Part shown: piece by piece, positions 7,882 through 15,780 of the stretch
How the letters are laid out: each line of letters starts with the position of its first letter
How positions within the stretch are numbered: the stretch's first letter is position 1
Source: Lachnoclostridium sp. An138
GTDB taxonomy: Bacteria; Bacillota; Clostridia; Lachnospirales; Lachnospiraceae
Direction: 5' to 3'
Assembly (NCBI RefSeq): GCF_002160765.1
Contig: NZ_NFLF01000001.1
Coordinates: 310,001-374,000 of the forward strand
Length of the DNA: 64,000 nt
The notes under the pieces: generated by a model
Seen by the model: the letters and a program-made list of their open reading frames with translations, nothing else
What the model was told of the DNA's origin: nothing
Database searches by the model: none
Program-made: the position numbers and the translations under genes

Positions 7882-10152
7882 CTAGAAGGTCTCGTCCCTC
7901 AGCGCTTCCGCCAGATTCATCCGCATAAGCCGTCTGCCTCCCAGATAATAGGCCAGTCCCACAAAACCGAAGATAGCCAGCGCAAAGGCCAAAATGGGAA
8001 GCACCGGCGCCCGCGGCAGCAGAAGGGCCGGGTCGAGATAAGCTGCTCTCATAAACAGCATGGAACATGCCAGAAGCAGCGGGATACTGATCAGCACCGG
8101 ACGTCCTGCCAGCACAAGGGCTTCCACACAGAACATCTTCCAGAGCTGTCCCGGCGTCATGCCGACGGACAGATAACGGGCCGCTTCCCGCCTGCGCTGC
8201 CAGGTAAAACTCAGCGTATTGGAAAAGACATTTCCCACGCCGATGACCGCCAGCAGGATGCAGAAGCCTCCGAGAATGGCGCGGATCGCGTCATTAGCCG
8301 CGTCGCTGGCATTCTTATCCTCAACTCTGTTTTCCGTCTCAATCTCAAAGCCCTCTCCCACAGCCTGAACCACTTCCGCTTCCAGGCGATTCAGTCTTTC
8401 CAGTGTAGGTCCTTCCTCTTCCGGAATCACTGTATAGGCATTTCCGGCATTGTCTCCTGCCAGTACACGGATGCTGGTGTCCTCTTCCGTTCCGCCGATC
8501 TGTTCTTCTATCCCGGCCCACAGTGATGCCGGAAGAACGTGTATCATTTCATAGTAATCCAGCGTCTGATATTCTTCCTGCATGACCGGCAATTCTTCCG
8601 CGTATCCCAGCACCGGGATCTCCGCCGCCGCAGACTCATTTCCAGAGCAGCGCAGGACGGTAGTCTTCTGCCCTTCCTCAAGATACGGGAAGAAGGTCCG
8701 TATCCGGAAATTCGGATCAGTATCGTCCCTGACCTGATTCAAAATCACGGCTCCATCGAGGCTCGGTTCTATGCCTGTGTGTCCACAGTATTCCAGAAAG
8801 CTTTCATCGTCCAGAATATAAACCGGCGCGTTGACCAGCCATCCTGCTTCCGTCTCCATCACATACCGCTCCGAAGCCCCCTCAAAGCCTCCTGCTTCCA
8901 GGAATTCATGACTCAGCTCTTCCTTCGTCACCCGCCGCTTTGCAGATGCCTTTTGATACACCATGACATCCCGTACATCCGGCAGGCTCTGCAAGGCTTC
9001 TGTACTTTCCAGCTCTCCGATATCCGTATTTTTTACGACAGCCATCACATCCCAGGAATTTCGAAAAGCGTCAAAATACGTCAGATCCGTGTTCAGCGTC
9101 ATAACTGCAAACAGGCACTGCACAAACCCAAAGGCCAGAAATGACAGTGTCAATGAAAGGGTTGCCATGCGCAGAGCCTTTCTCTGTGCTCTCAGGGCAT
9201 TTCCTGCCAGTTCTCCCTCCACGCCGAACAGAAGTTTCAGAATCCGGGCGTTTTTCCCCCTCTTCAGCCCCTTTTCCGCCGCGCCGCGCACAGCCTCCAG
9301 AGGTGTCAGGCGGCTCAATGCTCTGGCCGGCATCCAGGCAGAGAGAAACACGGTCACAAACGTGCCTGCAAACGCAAGGACAAGAATCGCCGGATGGAGC
9401 GAAAAGGGAACCTCCATACGCCCTTCTATGACACCGTCCGCAAAGGCATCCGTCCACGCGATCAGTCCCGCGCTTCCCAGGATGCCGAGCAGTATGCCTG
9501 ACACAGCCGGCAGGGCACTCAAAGCAAACGCCTCTTTTAAAAGTCCTTTGCGGAGCTGCCCCGGCGCGGCTCCCACGCTGGCAAGAATGCCAAGCTCATG
9601 AATCTTGTCATTCATATAGACCGCATAGGCATGGCGTATAATCGTAATCAGAGAAAAGCAGGAAAGCACTCCTGCGGCAGCGAACACCACCAGAACCGCA
9701 TAAGCATCCGCGGAATCCGGATTATCCGGATTTACTACAAAATACAGGTTCAGCAGTTCCTCATGGTAGGTGATATCCTCTTCCCTTAATCCCGCCAGGG
9801 AAGCGATACGCGGTAAATCTTCGTATGCAGAAGATACATCCTTCAAAAGAATATCAACCGTCTTCTCTTCTGCCGGCTCCTCACTATCCACCACCGCGTC
9901 TTCCACCACCACGCTCTCCACATTGGAATAGTTTTGAATCCTCTCCAGCGCCTCCTCGTCCAGCGCTCCTGTCAGGCGGGCATGGTAATTTCCATTTTCC
10001 GTCTGACAGCGCACCACATCATAATGCCAGACATTATAAAGCGTGCAGCAGAGAAGAACCAGAAAAAAAGCCGCCACAAAAGCCGCGATTCTCACAGAAA
10101 GACTGGACCCTCTGTTTTCTCTGATATGGTTTCTGATGAATCCCTTCCACAT
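7882..10152 (-). CDS. FtsX-like ABC transporter permease
   Basis: The protein (756 residues from the ATG at 10152) has an N-terminal helix, a small outside domain, a first FtsX-type three-helix block around 155-290, a large extracytoplasmic domain of about 280 residues, and a second FtsX block over the last 110 residues. This is the double-FtsX layout of exporters for antimicrobial peptides, lipids or lipoproteins. A GTG at 10161 overlaps the ATPase stop codon, but GGGGGTGA sits five bases before the ATG at 10152, which I prefer. It forms a unit with the upstream ATPase and, probably, the two-component system behind it, as in peptide-sensing and detoxification modules. The substrate cannot be inferred. 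Confidence 0.85.
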   Translation of the reverse strand: MWKGFIRNHIRENRGSSLSVRIAAFVAAFFLVLLCCTLYNVWHYDVVRCQTENGNYHARLTGALDEEALERIQNYSNVESVVVEDAVVDSEEPAEEKTVDILLKDVSSAYEDLPRIASLAGLREEDITYHEELLNLYFVVNPDNPDSADAYAVLVVFAAAGVLSCFSLITIIRHAYAVYMNDKIHELGILASVGAAPGQLRKGLLKEAFALSALPAVSGILLGILGSAGLIAWTDAFADGVIEGRMEVPFSLHPAILVLAFAGTFVTVFLSAWMPARALSRLTPLEAVRGAAEKGLKRGKNARILKLLFGVEGELAGNALRAQRKALRMATLSLTLSFLAFGFVQCLFAVMTLNTDLTYFDAFRNSWDVMAVVKNTDIGELESTEALQSLPDVRDVMVYQKASAKRRVTKEELSHEFLEAGGFEGASERYVMETEAGWLVNAPVYILDDESFLEYCGHTGIEPSLDGAVILNQVRDDTDPNFRIRTFFPYLEEGQKTTVLRCSGNESAAAEIPVLGYAEELPVMQEEYQTLDYYEMIHVLPASLWAGIEEQIGGTEEDTSIRVLAGDNAGNAYTVIPEEEGPTLERLNRLEAEVVQAVGEGFEIETENRVEDKNASDAANDAIRAILGGFCILLAVIGVGNVFSNTLSFTWQRRREAARYLSVGMTPGQLWKMFCVEALVLAGRPVLISIPLLLACSMLFMRAAYLDPALLLPRAPVLPILAFALAIFGFVGLAYYLGGRRLMRMNLAEALRDETF

Positions 10153-10157
10153 GCCTT

Positions 10158-10838
10158 TCACCCCCGTTTCCGGTCGCTTATTATGCGTCCATCTTCCAGA
10201 GTAACGACACGTTCTGTTTCCAGCGCCACTTTCTCATCATGAGTGATCAGCAGAATTGTCTGATTCAGATTTTTATTGGACAGCTTGAGCAGTTCCACGA
10301 TTTCCTCTGAGTTTTTCCGATCCAGATTTCCTGTGGGTTCATCCGCCAGTACGATAGCGGGACGGTAGATAAGAGCTCTGGCAATCGCCGTCCTCTGCTG
10401 CTGTCCTCCGGAAAGCTGGCCGGGCAGTGCGTCCAGCCTGTCCGCAATTCCCAGCATCTTCACAATCTCGTCAAAGAACTCCTGGTTTGGCTTTCGTCTG
10501 TCCAGCGCCAGAGGCAGCAGAATATTTTTCCGCACTGTAAGAGTAGGAACCAGATTGTAGAACTGATAGACAATTCCCACCTTTCTGCGGCGGAACAGCG
10601 CCGCTTTCGCGGGTTTCATCAATGTGATATCTGTTCCCTCCACAAATACCCTTCCTTCCGTGGGTCTGTCTACACTTCCCAGAATATGAAGCAGTGTGGA
10701 TTTTCCGGAGCCGGAAGCCCCCATCACAGCTGTAAACTCCCCCTTCTCCACAGACAGATCAATTCCGTCCAACGCCGCCACCTGGCCCGCGCCGGAACCA
10801 TATATCTTTCTTACCCCTTCACACCTTAAAATCTCCAC
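10158..10838 (-). CDS. ABC transporter ATP-binding protein (MacB/LolD type)
   Basis: The 226-residue nucleotide-binding protein contains Walker A GASGSGKST, the Q-loop region YQFYNLVPTLTV, the signature LSGGQQQR, Walker B IVLADEPTG and an H-loop THD. These are typical of ATPases that pair with FtsX-like permeases. I chose the GTG at 10838 because GAAGGAGG lies seven bases upstream; another GTG at 10862 in the same frame lacks a good site. The gene sits five bases upstream of the permease gene. It is separated by about 150 bases from the histidine kinase gene, which contain no clear terminator. Confidence 0.9.
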   Translation of the reverse strand: MEILRCEGVRKIYGSGAGQVAALDGIDLSVEKGEFTAVMGASGSGKSTLLHILGSVDRPTEGRVFVEGTDITLMKPAKAALFRRRKVGIVYQFYNLVPTLTVRKNILLPLALDRRKPNQEFFDEIVKMLGIADRLDALPGQLSGGQQQRTAIARALIYRPAIVLADEPTGNLDRKNSEEIVELLKLSNKNLNQTILLITHDEKVALETERVVTLEDGRIISDRKRG

Positions 10839-10987
10839 CTGTTTTCCTCCTTCTCTTCCCACATCTCAAAAGCGGCGGTAAATGCCGGTTCAGTATCTGA
10901 CAGCGGAGAATCTTGTTCCCGCCCGCGGTGCTTTCTCTGAAGCCCGTTCCTGTTTTCAAAATCAGAATAACAGAATAAAGTGACAGG

Positions 10988-12244
10988 TCAGTGACTGTAG
11001 ATGCGGATTTCAAAACAGGCTCCGCCTTCCAGTCGATTCCGGGCTGTAAGGCTGCCATTCTGCATCTCAAAGATTGAGCGGGCGAGGGCAAGACCTATTC
11101 CGGCGCTTCCCGGGACTGCGTTCTTCCCCCGGTAGAACCGCTCAAAAAGATGCGGAAGTTCCTCCGGCGCAAAACCAGCCCCCTGATCCCAGATCAGAAT
11201 CTGCGCATAAAGAGGATTTTCAGAATAATCGCAGAAGACCCTGCCGCCTTCCGGGGCATGCTCCACACAGTTTTTCAGGAGATTCATCAATGCTTCCATC
11301 GTCCACTCCATATCTCCCTGGAATTCCGCGCAGCCCCGGTCCGGTATCTCTATCTGAACCCCCGCACGGTTTGAAATCTCCTGAAGATTCTCCGCTGCCA
11401 AACTCAGAACCGTATACACGTCCACAGCATCTTTCCTCAGTTCCAGCGTACCCGCGTCAATCTTTGACAGAGTAAGCAGGGCCTCTTCCAGCCGGCCAAG
11501 CCGTTCTATCTGTCTTCTGACCGACCCGGTATAAATGCTGCAGGAATCCGGCACATTTTTCTCCATAAGCTGCAAAGACAGATCTGCCGCTGTAAGGGGC
11601 GTCTTGAGCTGATGAGCAATATTGGCCAGATTATCCGCAAAGCTTTTCCGCGCCCCCACTGCCTCCTCTCTTGTCACATAAAGATTGGTGACCGTCTTGT
11701 AAATCTCATCCTGCAGAGCCGAGTATTCATCCTCCCTCTCCTGCACCAGAACTCCCGGTGCTCCTGTATTTACCTGCTCCAAGTACCGGGTCAGTTCCGC
11801 AATCCTTCCGTGCTTCCGCCCGGCAGAAATTCTGCCGCACAGGACAGATACAGCCAGTGCCAGGACTCCAACAGCCGCGGTCAGCAGAGACATGCCCTCA
11901 GCGGTTCCGCTCCCGAAGGCTCTGCTTTCATAGCCATAGCGGGCCAGGAAATTCTCTCCGGACAGACCCGGACCGAAAGAAGGGCCGGAAGAGAAAGACG
12001 GCTCCGCAGGATTCCATCCAGACAGACGGAAATCCGCGCTCGCCTGGAATTCTTTTACGGAACTTAAGAGCTCGTCCTCCAGATCAGGGTGCTTATCCAG
12101 CACGATACCGCAGAATGCAGAAATCTGATCATAGGCAGCTCTCTGATACAGCCCTTTCCACAAGACAGCCAAAAGCGCCAGACCCGCCAGAAATACAGCC
12201 GCCGGCAGCCAAAACAGTATCCTCTGTCTTTTTCTCTCTGTCAT
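10988..12244 (-). CDS. Two-component sensor histidine kinase
   Basis: The 418-residue kinase has a membrane helix at about 10-30, an extracytoplasmic sensor region of about 85 residues, a second helix at about 118-137, a dimerisation/phosphoacceptor box NIAHQLKTPL with H211, and a HATPase domain with NLLKNCVEHA, the DQGAGF loop and GIGLALARSI. The sensor is too large for the intramembrane-sensing BceS group. Its ATG overlaps the stop codon of the response-regulator gene (ATGA), so the two are translationally coupled. Location next to the ABC exporter suggests that the pair controls that exporter. Confidence 0.92.
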   Translation of the reverse strand: MTERKRQRILFWLPAAVFLAGLALLAVLWKGLYQRAAYDQISAFCGIVLDKHPDLEDELLSSVKEFQASADFRLSGWNPAEPSFSSGPSFGPGLSGENFLARYGYESRAFGSGTAEGMSLLTAAVGVLALAVSVLCGRISAGRKHGRIAELTRYLEQVNTGAPGVLVQEREDEYSALQDEIYKTVTNLYVTREEAVGARKSFADNLANIAHQLKTPLTAADLSLQLMEKNVPDSCSIYTGSVRRQIERLGRLEEALLTLSKIDAGTLELRKDAVDVYTVLSLAAENLQEISNRAGVQIEIPDRGCAEFQGDMEWTMEALMNLLKNCVEHAPEGGRVFCDYSENPLYAQILIWDQGAGFAPEELPHLFERFYRGKNAVPGSAGIGLALARSIFEMQNGSLTARNRLEGGACFEIRIYSH

Positions 12245-12927
12245 AAGGTCTCCTCCATCCGGTAACCGAAGCTGCGGATTGTCCGGATGCAGGCCGGATT
12301 CCCAAGCTTCTCCCGCAGACGCTTCATAGTAACCGTCAGCGTGTTGTCATTCACAAAATTTCCGCCGCTGTCCCAGATCTGCTCCAGAAGCCGGGCGCGG
12401 GTCACGGTTCTTCCTTTGTTTTCCATCAAAATCTGAAGGAGCTGATATTCCGGCTGGCTTAAGGCAACCTCTTTTCCGCCGCTGAAGACCCGCATGCGCT
12501 CCGCATCAAGCGTCAGACCGCCGCAGCACAGTTTTCCCCTTTCTCCCGTACCCGACGCCGTCTGTCCCGCCCGCCGAAGCAGGGCCTGGATTCTGGAATA
12601 CAGAACCTCCAGTTCAAAGGGCTTAACCACATAGTCGTCCGCCCCATTTTCAAAACCACAGACAATATCCCTGGATTCCCCCCGCACTGTCAGGAAAATG
12701 AGCGGAAGGGCCGGCCACTGTTCCCGAATCCAGCGGCACAGCCCGTCCCCCTGGCCGTCCGGCATGTTCCAGTCCACGAGAACCAGATCCGGCCTTTCCT
12801 GCCGCAGCGCCGCTCTGGCCGTCTCCAGCAGGGAAAAAATCTCCACCTGACAGCCTTTCTGTTCCAGATATTCTTTTACAAACCGCGCGATCGCCGCGTC
12901 ATCCTCTACATAATAAATCTTTGGCAT
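12241..12927 (-). CDS. OmpR/PhoB family response regulator
   Basis: The 228-residue protein has a receiver domain with acidic residues E8, D9 and D10, the phosphorylation site D52 in LVDWNMPDG, and a conserved K in VKPFE. A winged-helix effector domain follows, with QLLQILMENKGRTVTRARLL and a final RTIRSFGYRME. It starts at 12927, four bases past the stop codon of the nuclease-like gene. The frame is open further upstream through a GTG at 12954, but that would add only residues encoded by the neighbour's end. It pairs with the histidine kinase that follows. Confidence 0.92.
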   Translation of the reverse strand: MPKIYYVEDDAAIARFVKEYLEQKGCQVEIFSLLETARAALRQERPDLVLVDWNMPDGQGDGLCRWIREQWPALPLIFLTVRGESRDIVCGFENGADDYVVKPFELEVLYSRIQALLRRAGQTASGTGERGKLCCGGLTLDAERMRVFSGGKEVALSQPEYQLLQILMENKGRTVTRARLLEQIWDSGGNFVNDNTLTVTMKRLREKLGNPACIRTIRSFGYRMEETL

Positions 12928-12931
12928 TGCT

Positions 12932-13936
12932 TTATTTCTTCCATTTCCGCACAAATTCTTCCACCGAGCCGCTGCGGGCTGCCAGCCTATTGAATTCTTT
13001 CAGCTTTTCCAGATCCGTTTCCTCTAACAGGGCTGTCCTTACATCCTCCGGCACGGTTCCCTTCTCATCCAGCAGGCTTAAAACGGCTTCCGCCATTCCC
13101 TCAGCCACTCCCTCTGCTTTACTGTCCGCCATCAGTTCCCGCAATCCTTCACACATATTAATCCGTCCTTTCCCGCTTCCCACTTCCTGTTTCATCTTCC
13201 AGAGTTCCGGCTCATTGACATAATCCGCAAGCGCGTCAAATGTATCCTCTGCTATCGTTTCCTGCCCGCACAGGCTTCTGATATCAGCCAGAACTTTTTT
13301 ATCTTTTGTATATTTAATGAACATCAGCATAAAACAGATATCCGGTGGGAATCTGCGAAGTTCCTCGTCCGGCGTATGACAGACATCCAGAATGTGTATT
13401 CTGTAATTCTCCACATACTTTTTTGCTTCTTCAGGCAGGTACTCCATCCTCAGAAGTCCGTGCAGATCTACGGGCCCATCCCAGGGACGTTCATTCAAAT
13501 ACAAAATCAGTGTAATCACAGGCGCAAACCTGTCTTCTTTTGTGATTCCTGTAAGAAATTCCCCGGACGTAATCCCTTTCAAATCCCTGTTTTCCCGATG
13601 CACGGCAGCCACCCGCTTCTTCTGATGAAGATATGACAGTACGTCCATATCCATTACCCGCAGAGGCATTGTATAATCTACTTCCTCCTGAAGTTCTGTG
13701 CCTATAAACAGCCGGACGTTCCATTCTCCTGCCTGCTTGAAAATGTCACGATACCGCTGACGATATTCCTTTTTCCCTGCGCCGCGCCCGCTCTTTTGCG
13801 AGGTTCTCCGGTCCGCATCAGAAATGTTCTCCGGGTTCAGATAATTTTTCCCATCGAAAATCCATCCGTTTACCAGCTCCGCAAAGCGCACGGGATTATT
13901 ATAATACTCCACCAGCGGTTCTTCTTTTCTTCCCAT
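12932..13936 (-). CDS. Rpn family recombination-promoting nuclease/putative transposase
   Basis: This 334-residue protein resembles the Rpn/PD-(D/E)XK transposase-31 group common in Clostridia. Recognisable parts are YYNNPVRFAELVNGWIFDGK near the N terminus, an IGTELQEEVDYTMPLRVMDMD region that carries the ExQ part of the nuclease core, and a Glu-rich helical C terminus with repeated AEGxAEG. Family members promote RecA-independent recombination or act as degenerate nucleases. AAGGAGG, eight bases before the ATG at 13936, sets the start; the frame is open upstream to 14005. Only four bases separate it from the response-regulator start, so it probably shares a transcript with the two-component/ABC module, an odd position for this family. 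Confidence 0.8.
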   Translation of the reverse strand: MGRKEEPLVEYYNNPVRFAELVNGWIFDGKNYLNPENISDADRRTSQKSGRGAGKKEYRQRYRDIFKQAGEWNVRLFIGTELQEEVDYTMPLRVMDMDVLSYLHQKKRVAAVHRENRDLKGITSGEFLTGITKEDRFAPVITLILYLNERPWDGPVDLHGLLRMEYLPEEAKKYVENYRIHILDVCHTPDEELRRFPPDICFMLMFIKYTKDKKVLADIRSLCGQETIAEDTFDALADYVNEPELWKMKQEVGSGKGRINMCEGLRELMADSKAEGVAEGMAEAVLSLLDEKGTVPEDVRTALLEETDLEKLKEFNRLAARSGSVEEFVRKWKK

Positions 13937-14341
13937 TTGATATCCTCCTTCATTGTACATGGAATTAAAAAATGCCGCAACCATTCTTGCTTCGGAAGTT
14001 ATCATTGGTATAAAATAGTTTTTGTTTCTTTTTCTGGAATCTGCGGAGAGAGATTCTCCATCCTGAATCAGCAGAACTGCATTTACAGAATATCACAGTA
14101 TTTATGAAAATACCAGACTTTACACATGAAATTTACATCTTTATATTCCTGCTCCATCATATTGCATAAATTTATTCATCATTTTAACTACCTGTTAATT
14201 CGTAAAAATAATCCGCCATTCCCTGAAAGCAAAAACTGCCGCACAAAATGTGCAGCAGTCCCGTCCGGTTTTACCGGTTCTGTATTTTCCTATCTCGAAA
14301 AACACGAAACTTTCTTTTCCTTTTCAACTGACAGCCCCTGC
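13937..14341. other. AT-rich intergenic region, about 405 bp
   Basis: No supported gene lies here. The part next to the nuclease gene is AT-rich and probably holds its promoter, although I found no clear -35/-10 pair. The other end carries the terminator of the phospholipase-like gene at 14228-14259. Confidence 0.5.
14228..14259 (-). terminator. Intrinsic terminator after the zinc phospholipase-like gene
   Basis: On the minus strand ACTGCTGCAC and GTGCGGCAGT pair with one mismatch around the loop ATTTT, followed by TTTTTG. It lies 83 bases after the stop codon at 14342. Confidence 0.7.
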
Positions 14342-14938
14342 CTACGCCAGGCACAGACGCTTCGTCATCTCAATACCCATAGCGCGGTTCACCAGGTTTA
14401 GAATCGCCTGTACCACCTGATGGCAGACGCGGACAATGAACTCACAGTCCTCCTTCACGCCGTGCTCTATTTTCAGGTACTCTGCATGGGCGCTGCGGAT
14501 GAATGAGCATACCGCTTCCGGCGTCTCGAACTTTCTCACATCAATCCTTGTCCGGAAGGCCTCCCCGCTTCTCACGTACTCTACCAGACGAAGCTTCAGC
14601 TCCTTCTCGTACACGCAGTGTTCTTTGAAACCACCCTCATAAATCATATTATGCGGGAATGTAAAGTAGTCTGCAATATAATGAATGATCTCGCCCAGTC
14701 TTCTCATGAAGGCCCGCGCGTTGCGCAGGATAAGCTCTGCATCCAGCGACAAGTCACAGATGCGCTCCTTCACCATCTCAAAGGTCCCCTCAAACTCATG
14801 ACGCTGAGTCAGGAAAGACGGCTTGCAGTCCGGAAGAATGCTTCCCAGATAAAACGCCTTCCGGTGATCGGTCATGACCGGAACCTCCATATCCTTCACA
14901 ATATATTTCGCAAGTGAGATGTGCGATTTCTTTCTCAA
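14342..14938 (-). CDS. Zinc-dependent phospholipase C-like protein
   Basis: The 198-residue protein starts with KSHISLAKYIV and has HRKAFYLGSILPDCKPSF, then RLGEIIHYIADYFTFPHN, followed by an EHCVYE segment. This matches the short clostridial group annotated as zinc dependent phospholipase C family. The His/Asp-rich helices are consistent with metal binding, but the substrate is unknown and there is no signal peptide, unlike secreted phospholipases C. The start codon appears to be TTG at 14938, nine bases after AGGAGG; there is no upstream ATG. A promoter at 15013-15042 and the terminator at 14228-14259 make it a single-gene unit. Confidence 0.75.
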   Translation of the reverse strand: MRKKSHISLAKYIVKDMEVPVMTDHRKAFYLGSILPDCKPSFLTQRHEFEGTFEMVKERICDLSLDAELILRNARAFMRRLGEIIHYIADYFTFPHNMIYEGGFKEHCVYEKELKLRLVEYVRSGEAFRTRIDVRKFETPEAVCSFIRSAHAEYLKIEHGVKEDCEFIVRVCHQVVQAILNLVNRAMGIEMTKRLCLA

Positions 14939-15012
14939 TACCTTAATCCTCCTCTATATGTCCGGATGTTCCGGCCCATATACATAAAACCCTTCTTCTT
15001 GCCACCTTTCTT

Positions 15013-15042
15013 ATCATACTCTAAAAATGCCTCAGTTGTCCA
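15013..15042 (-). promoter_or_regulatory. Promoter with overlapping palindrome, zinc phospholipase-like gene
   Basis: On the minus strand TGGACA (15042-15037) and TATGAT (15018-15013) have an 18-base spacer. The palindrome AGTTGT-CC-ACAACT at 15034-15047 covers the -35 element and could be a repressor site. Confidence 0.45.
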
Positions 15043-15107
15043 CAACTAACTTCGCCAATCATTTAGAAATTTTCACCTGTTTTTTCGCCTATTTTCATAA
15101 AAACACA

Positions 15108-15156
15108 CAAAAAAACAGCCATGCAGGCGATTTACATAAGTTCTCCGCATGGCTGT
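15108..15156 (-). terminator. Intrinsic terminator after aroK
   Basis: ACAGCCATGC and GCATGGCTGT are perfect inverted arms of ten bases. Read on the minus strand the hairpin ends in a TTTTTTT run. It closes the ftsW-ispG-polC-aroK operon, 26 bases after aroK. Confidence 0.8.
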
Positions 15157-15182
15157 CCTCTGAAACTTTACGTTTCTTTCAC

Positions 15183-15692
15183 TTACAGATATTTTAAAAT
15201 CTCTTTTCCGATTTCTTCCGGAGTCCGTCCGTCCGTGGCCGCCAGGACATCTGCCGCCGCTTCGTATTTCTCCATACGCCTGGAAAGAAGCTCCGAAATA
15301 TATTCCACATCCTTGTGTCCTTCCAGAAGGGGGCGTTCATGGCTGTCCTTTACCCGATCCAGAATCGTCTCAGGCCGGGCAGTCAAAAACACAACGATGC
15401 CGCTTTTTTTCATTGCCTCCACATTGCAGGCACGAAGGGGGACACCCCCTCCGCAGGAGACAACGGTATTTTCCTTATCCGCAAGGGAAAGCAGAAGCTC
15501 CGTCTCCCGCTCCCGGAAATATTCTTCCCCGCGCAGGCGGAAGATCTCAGAGACCGGCATGCCTTCTTTCCGCTCGATCTCCTTATCCATCTCCAGCCAG
15601 TTCATTCCCTGCTGCCTGTGCAGGTATCTGGCAACGGTGCTTTTCCCCGCACCCATAAATCCAATTAAAAAAATATTCTTCTTTGACTGCAT
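15183..15692 (-). CDS. aroK: Shikimate kinase
   Basis: The 169-residue kinase phosphorylates the 3-hydroxyl of shikimate in chorismate synthesis. It shows the P-loop GFMGAGKST (11-19), the substrate-binding D36 and R60 (in RGEEYFRERE), the glycine triplet CGGGVPLR (80-87) and an ERPLL lid region. AAGGAG, about ten bases upstream, supports the ATG at 15692 rather than the longer frame that begins inside the polC gap. It is the last gene of the operon, 88 bases after polC. No other aromatic pathway gene is nearby. Confidence 0.93.
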   Translation of the reverse strand: MQSKKNIFLIGFMGAGKSTVARYLHRQQGMNWLEMDKEIERKEGMPVSEIFRLRGEEYFRERETELLLSLADKENTVVSCGGGVPLRACNVEAMKKSGIVVFLTARPETILDRVKDSHERPLLEGHKDVEYISELLSRRMEKYEAAADVLAATDGRTPEEIGKEILKYL

Positions 15693-15780
15693 ACGCGCTC
15701 TTTCTCCTTCTGTGCAGGCCAGCGTCTGTGTACCAAGGGACAATACGGTCAAAATGGCCGAATTTGCGCCGCCGCTGCCT

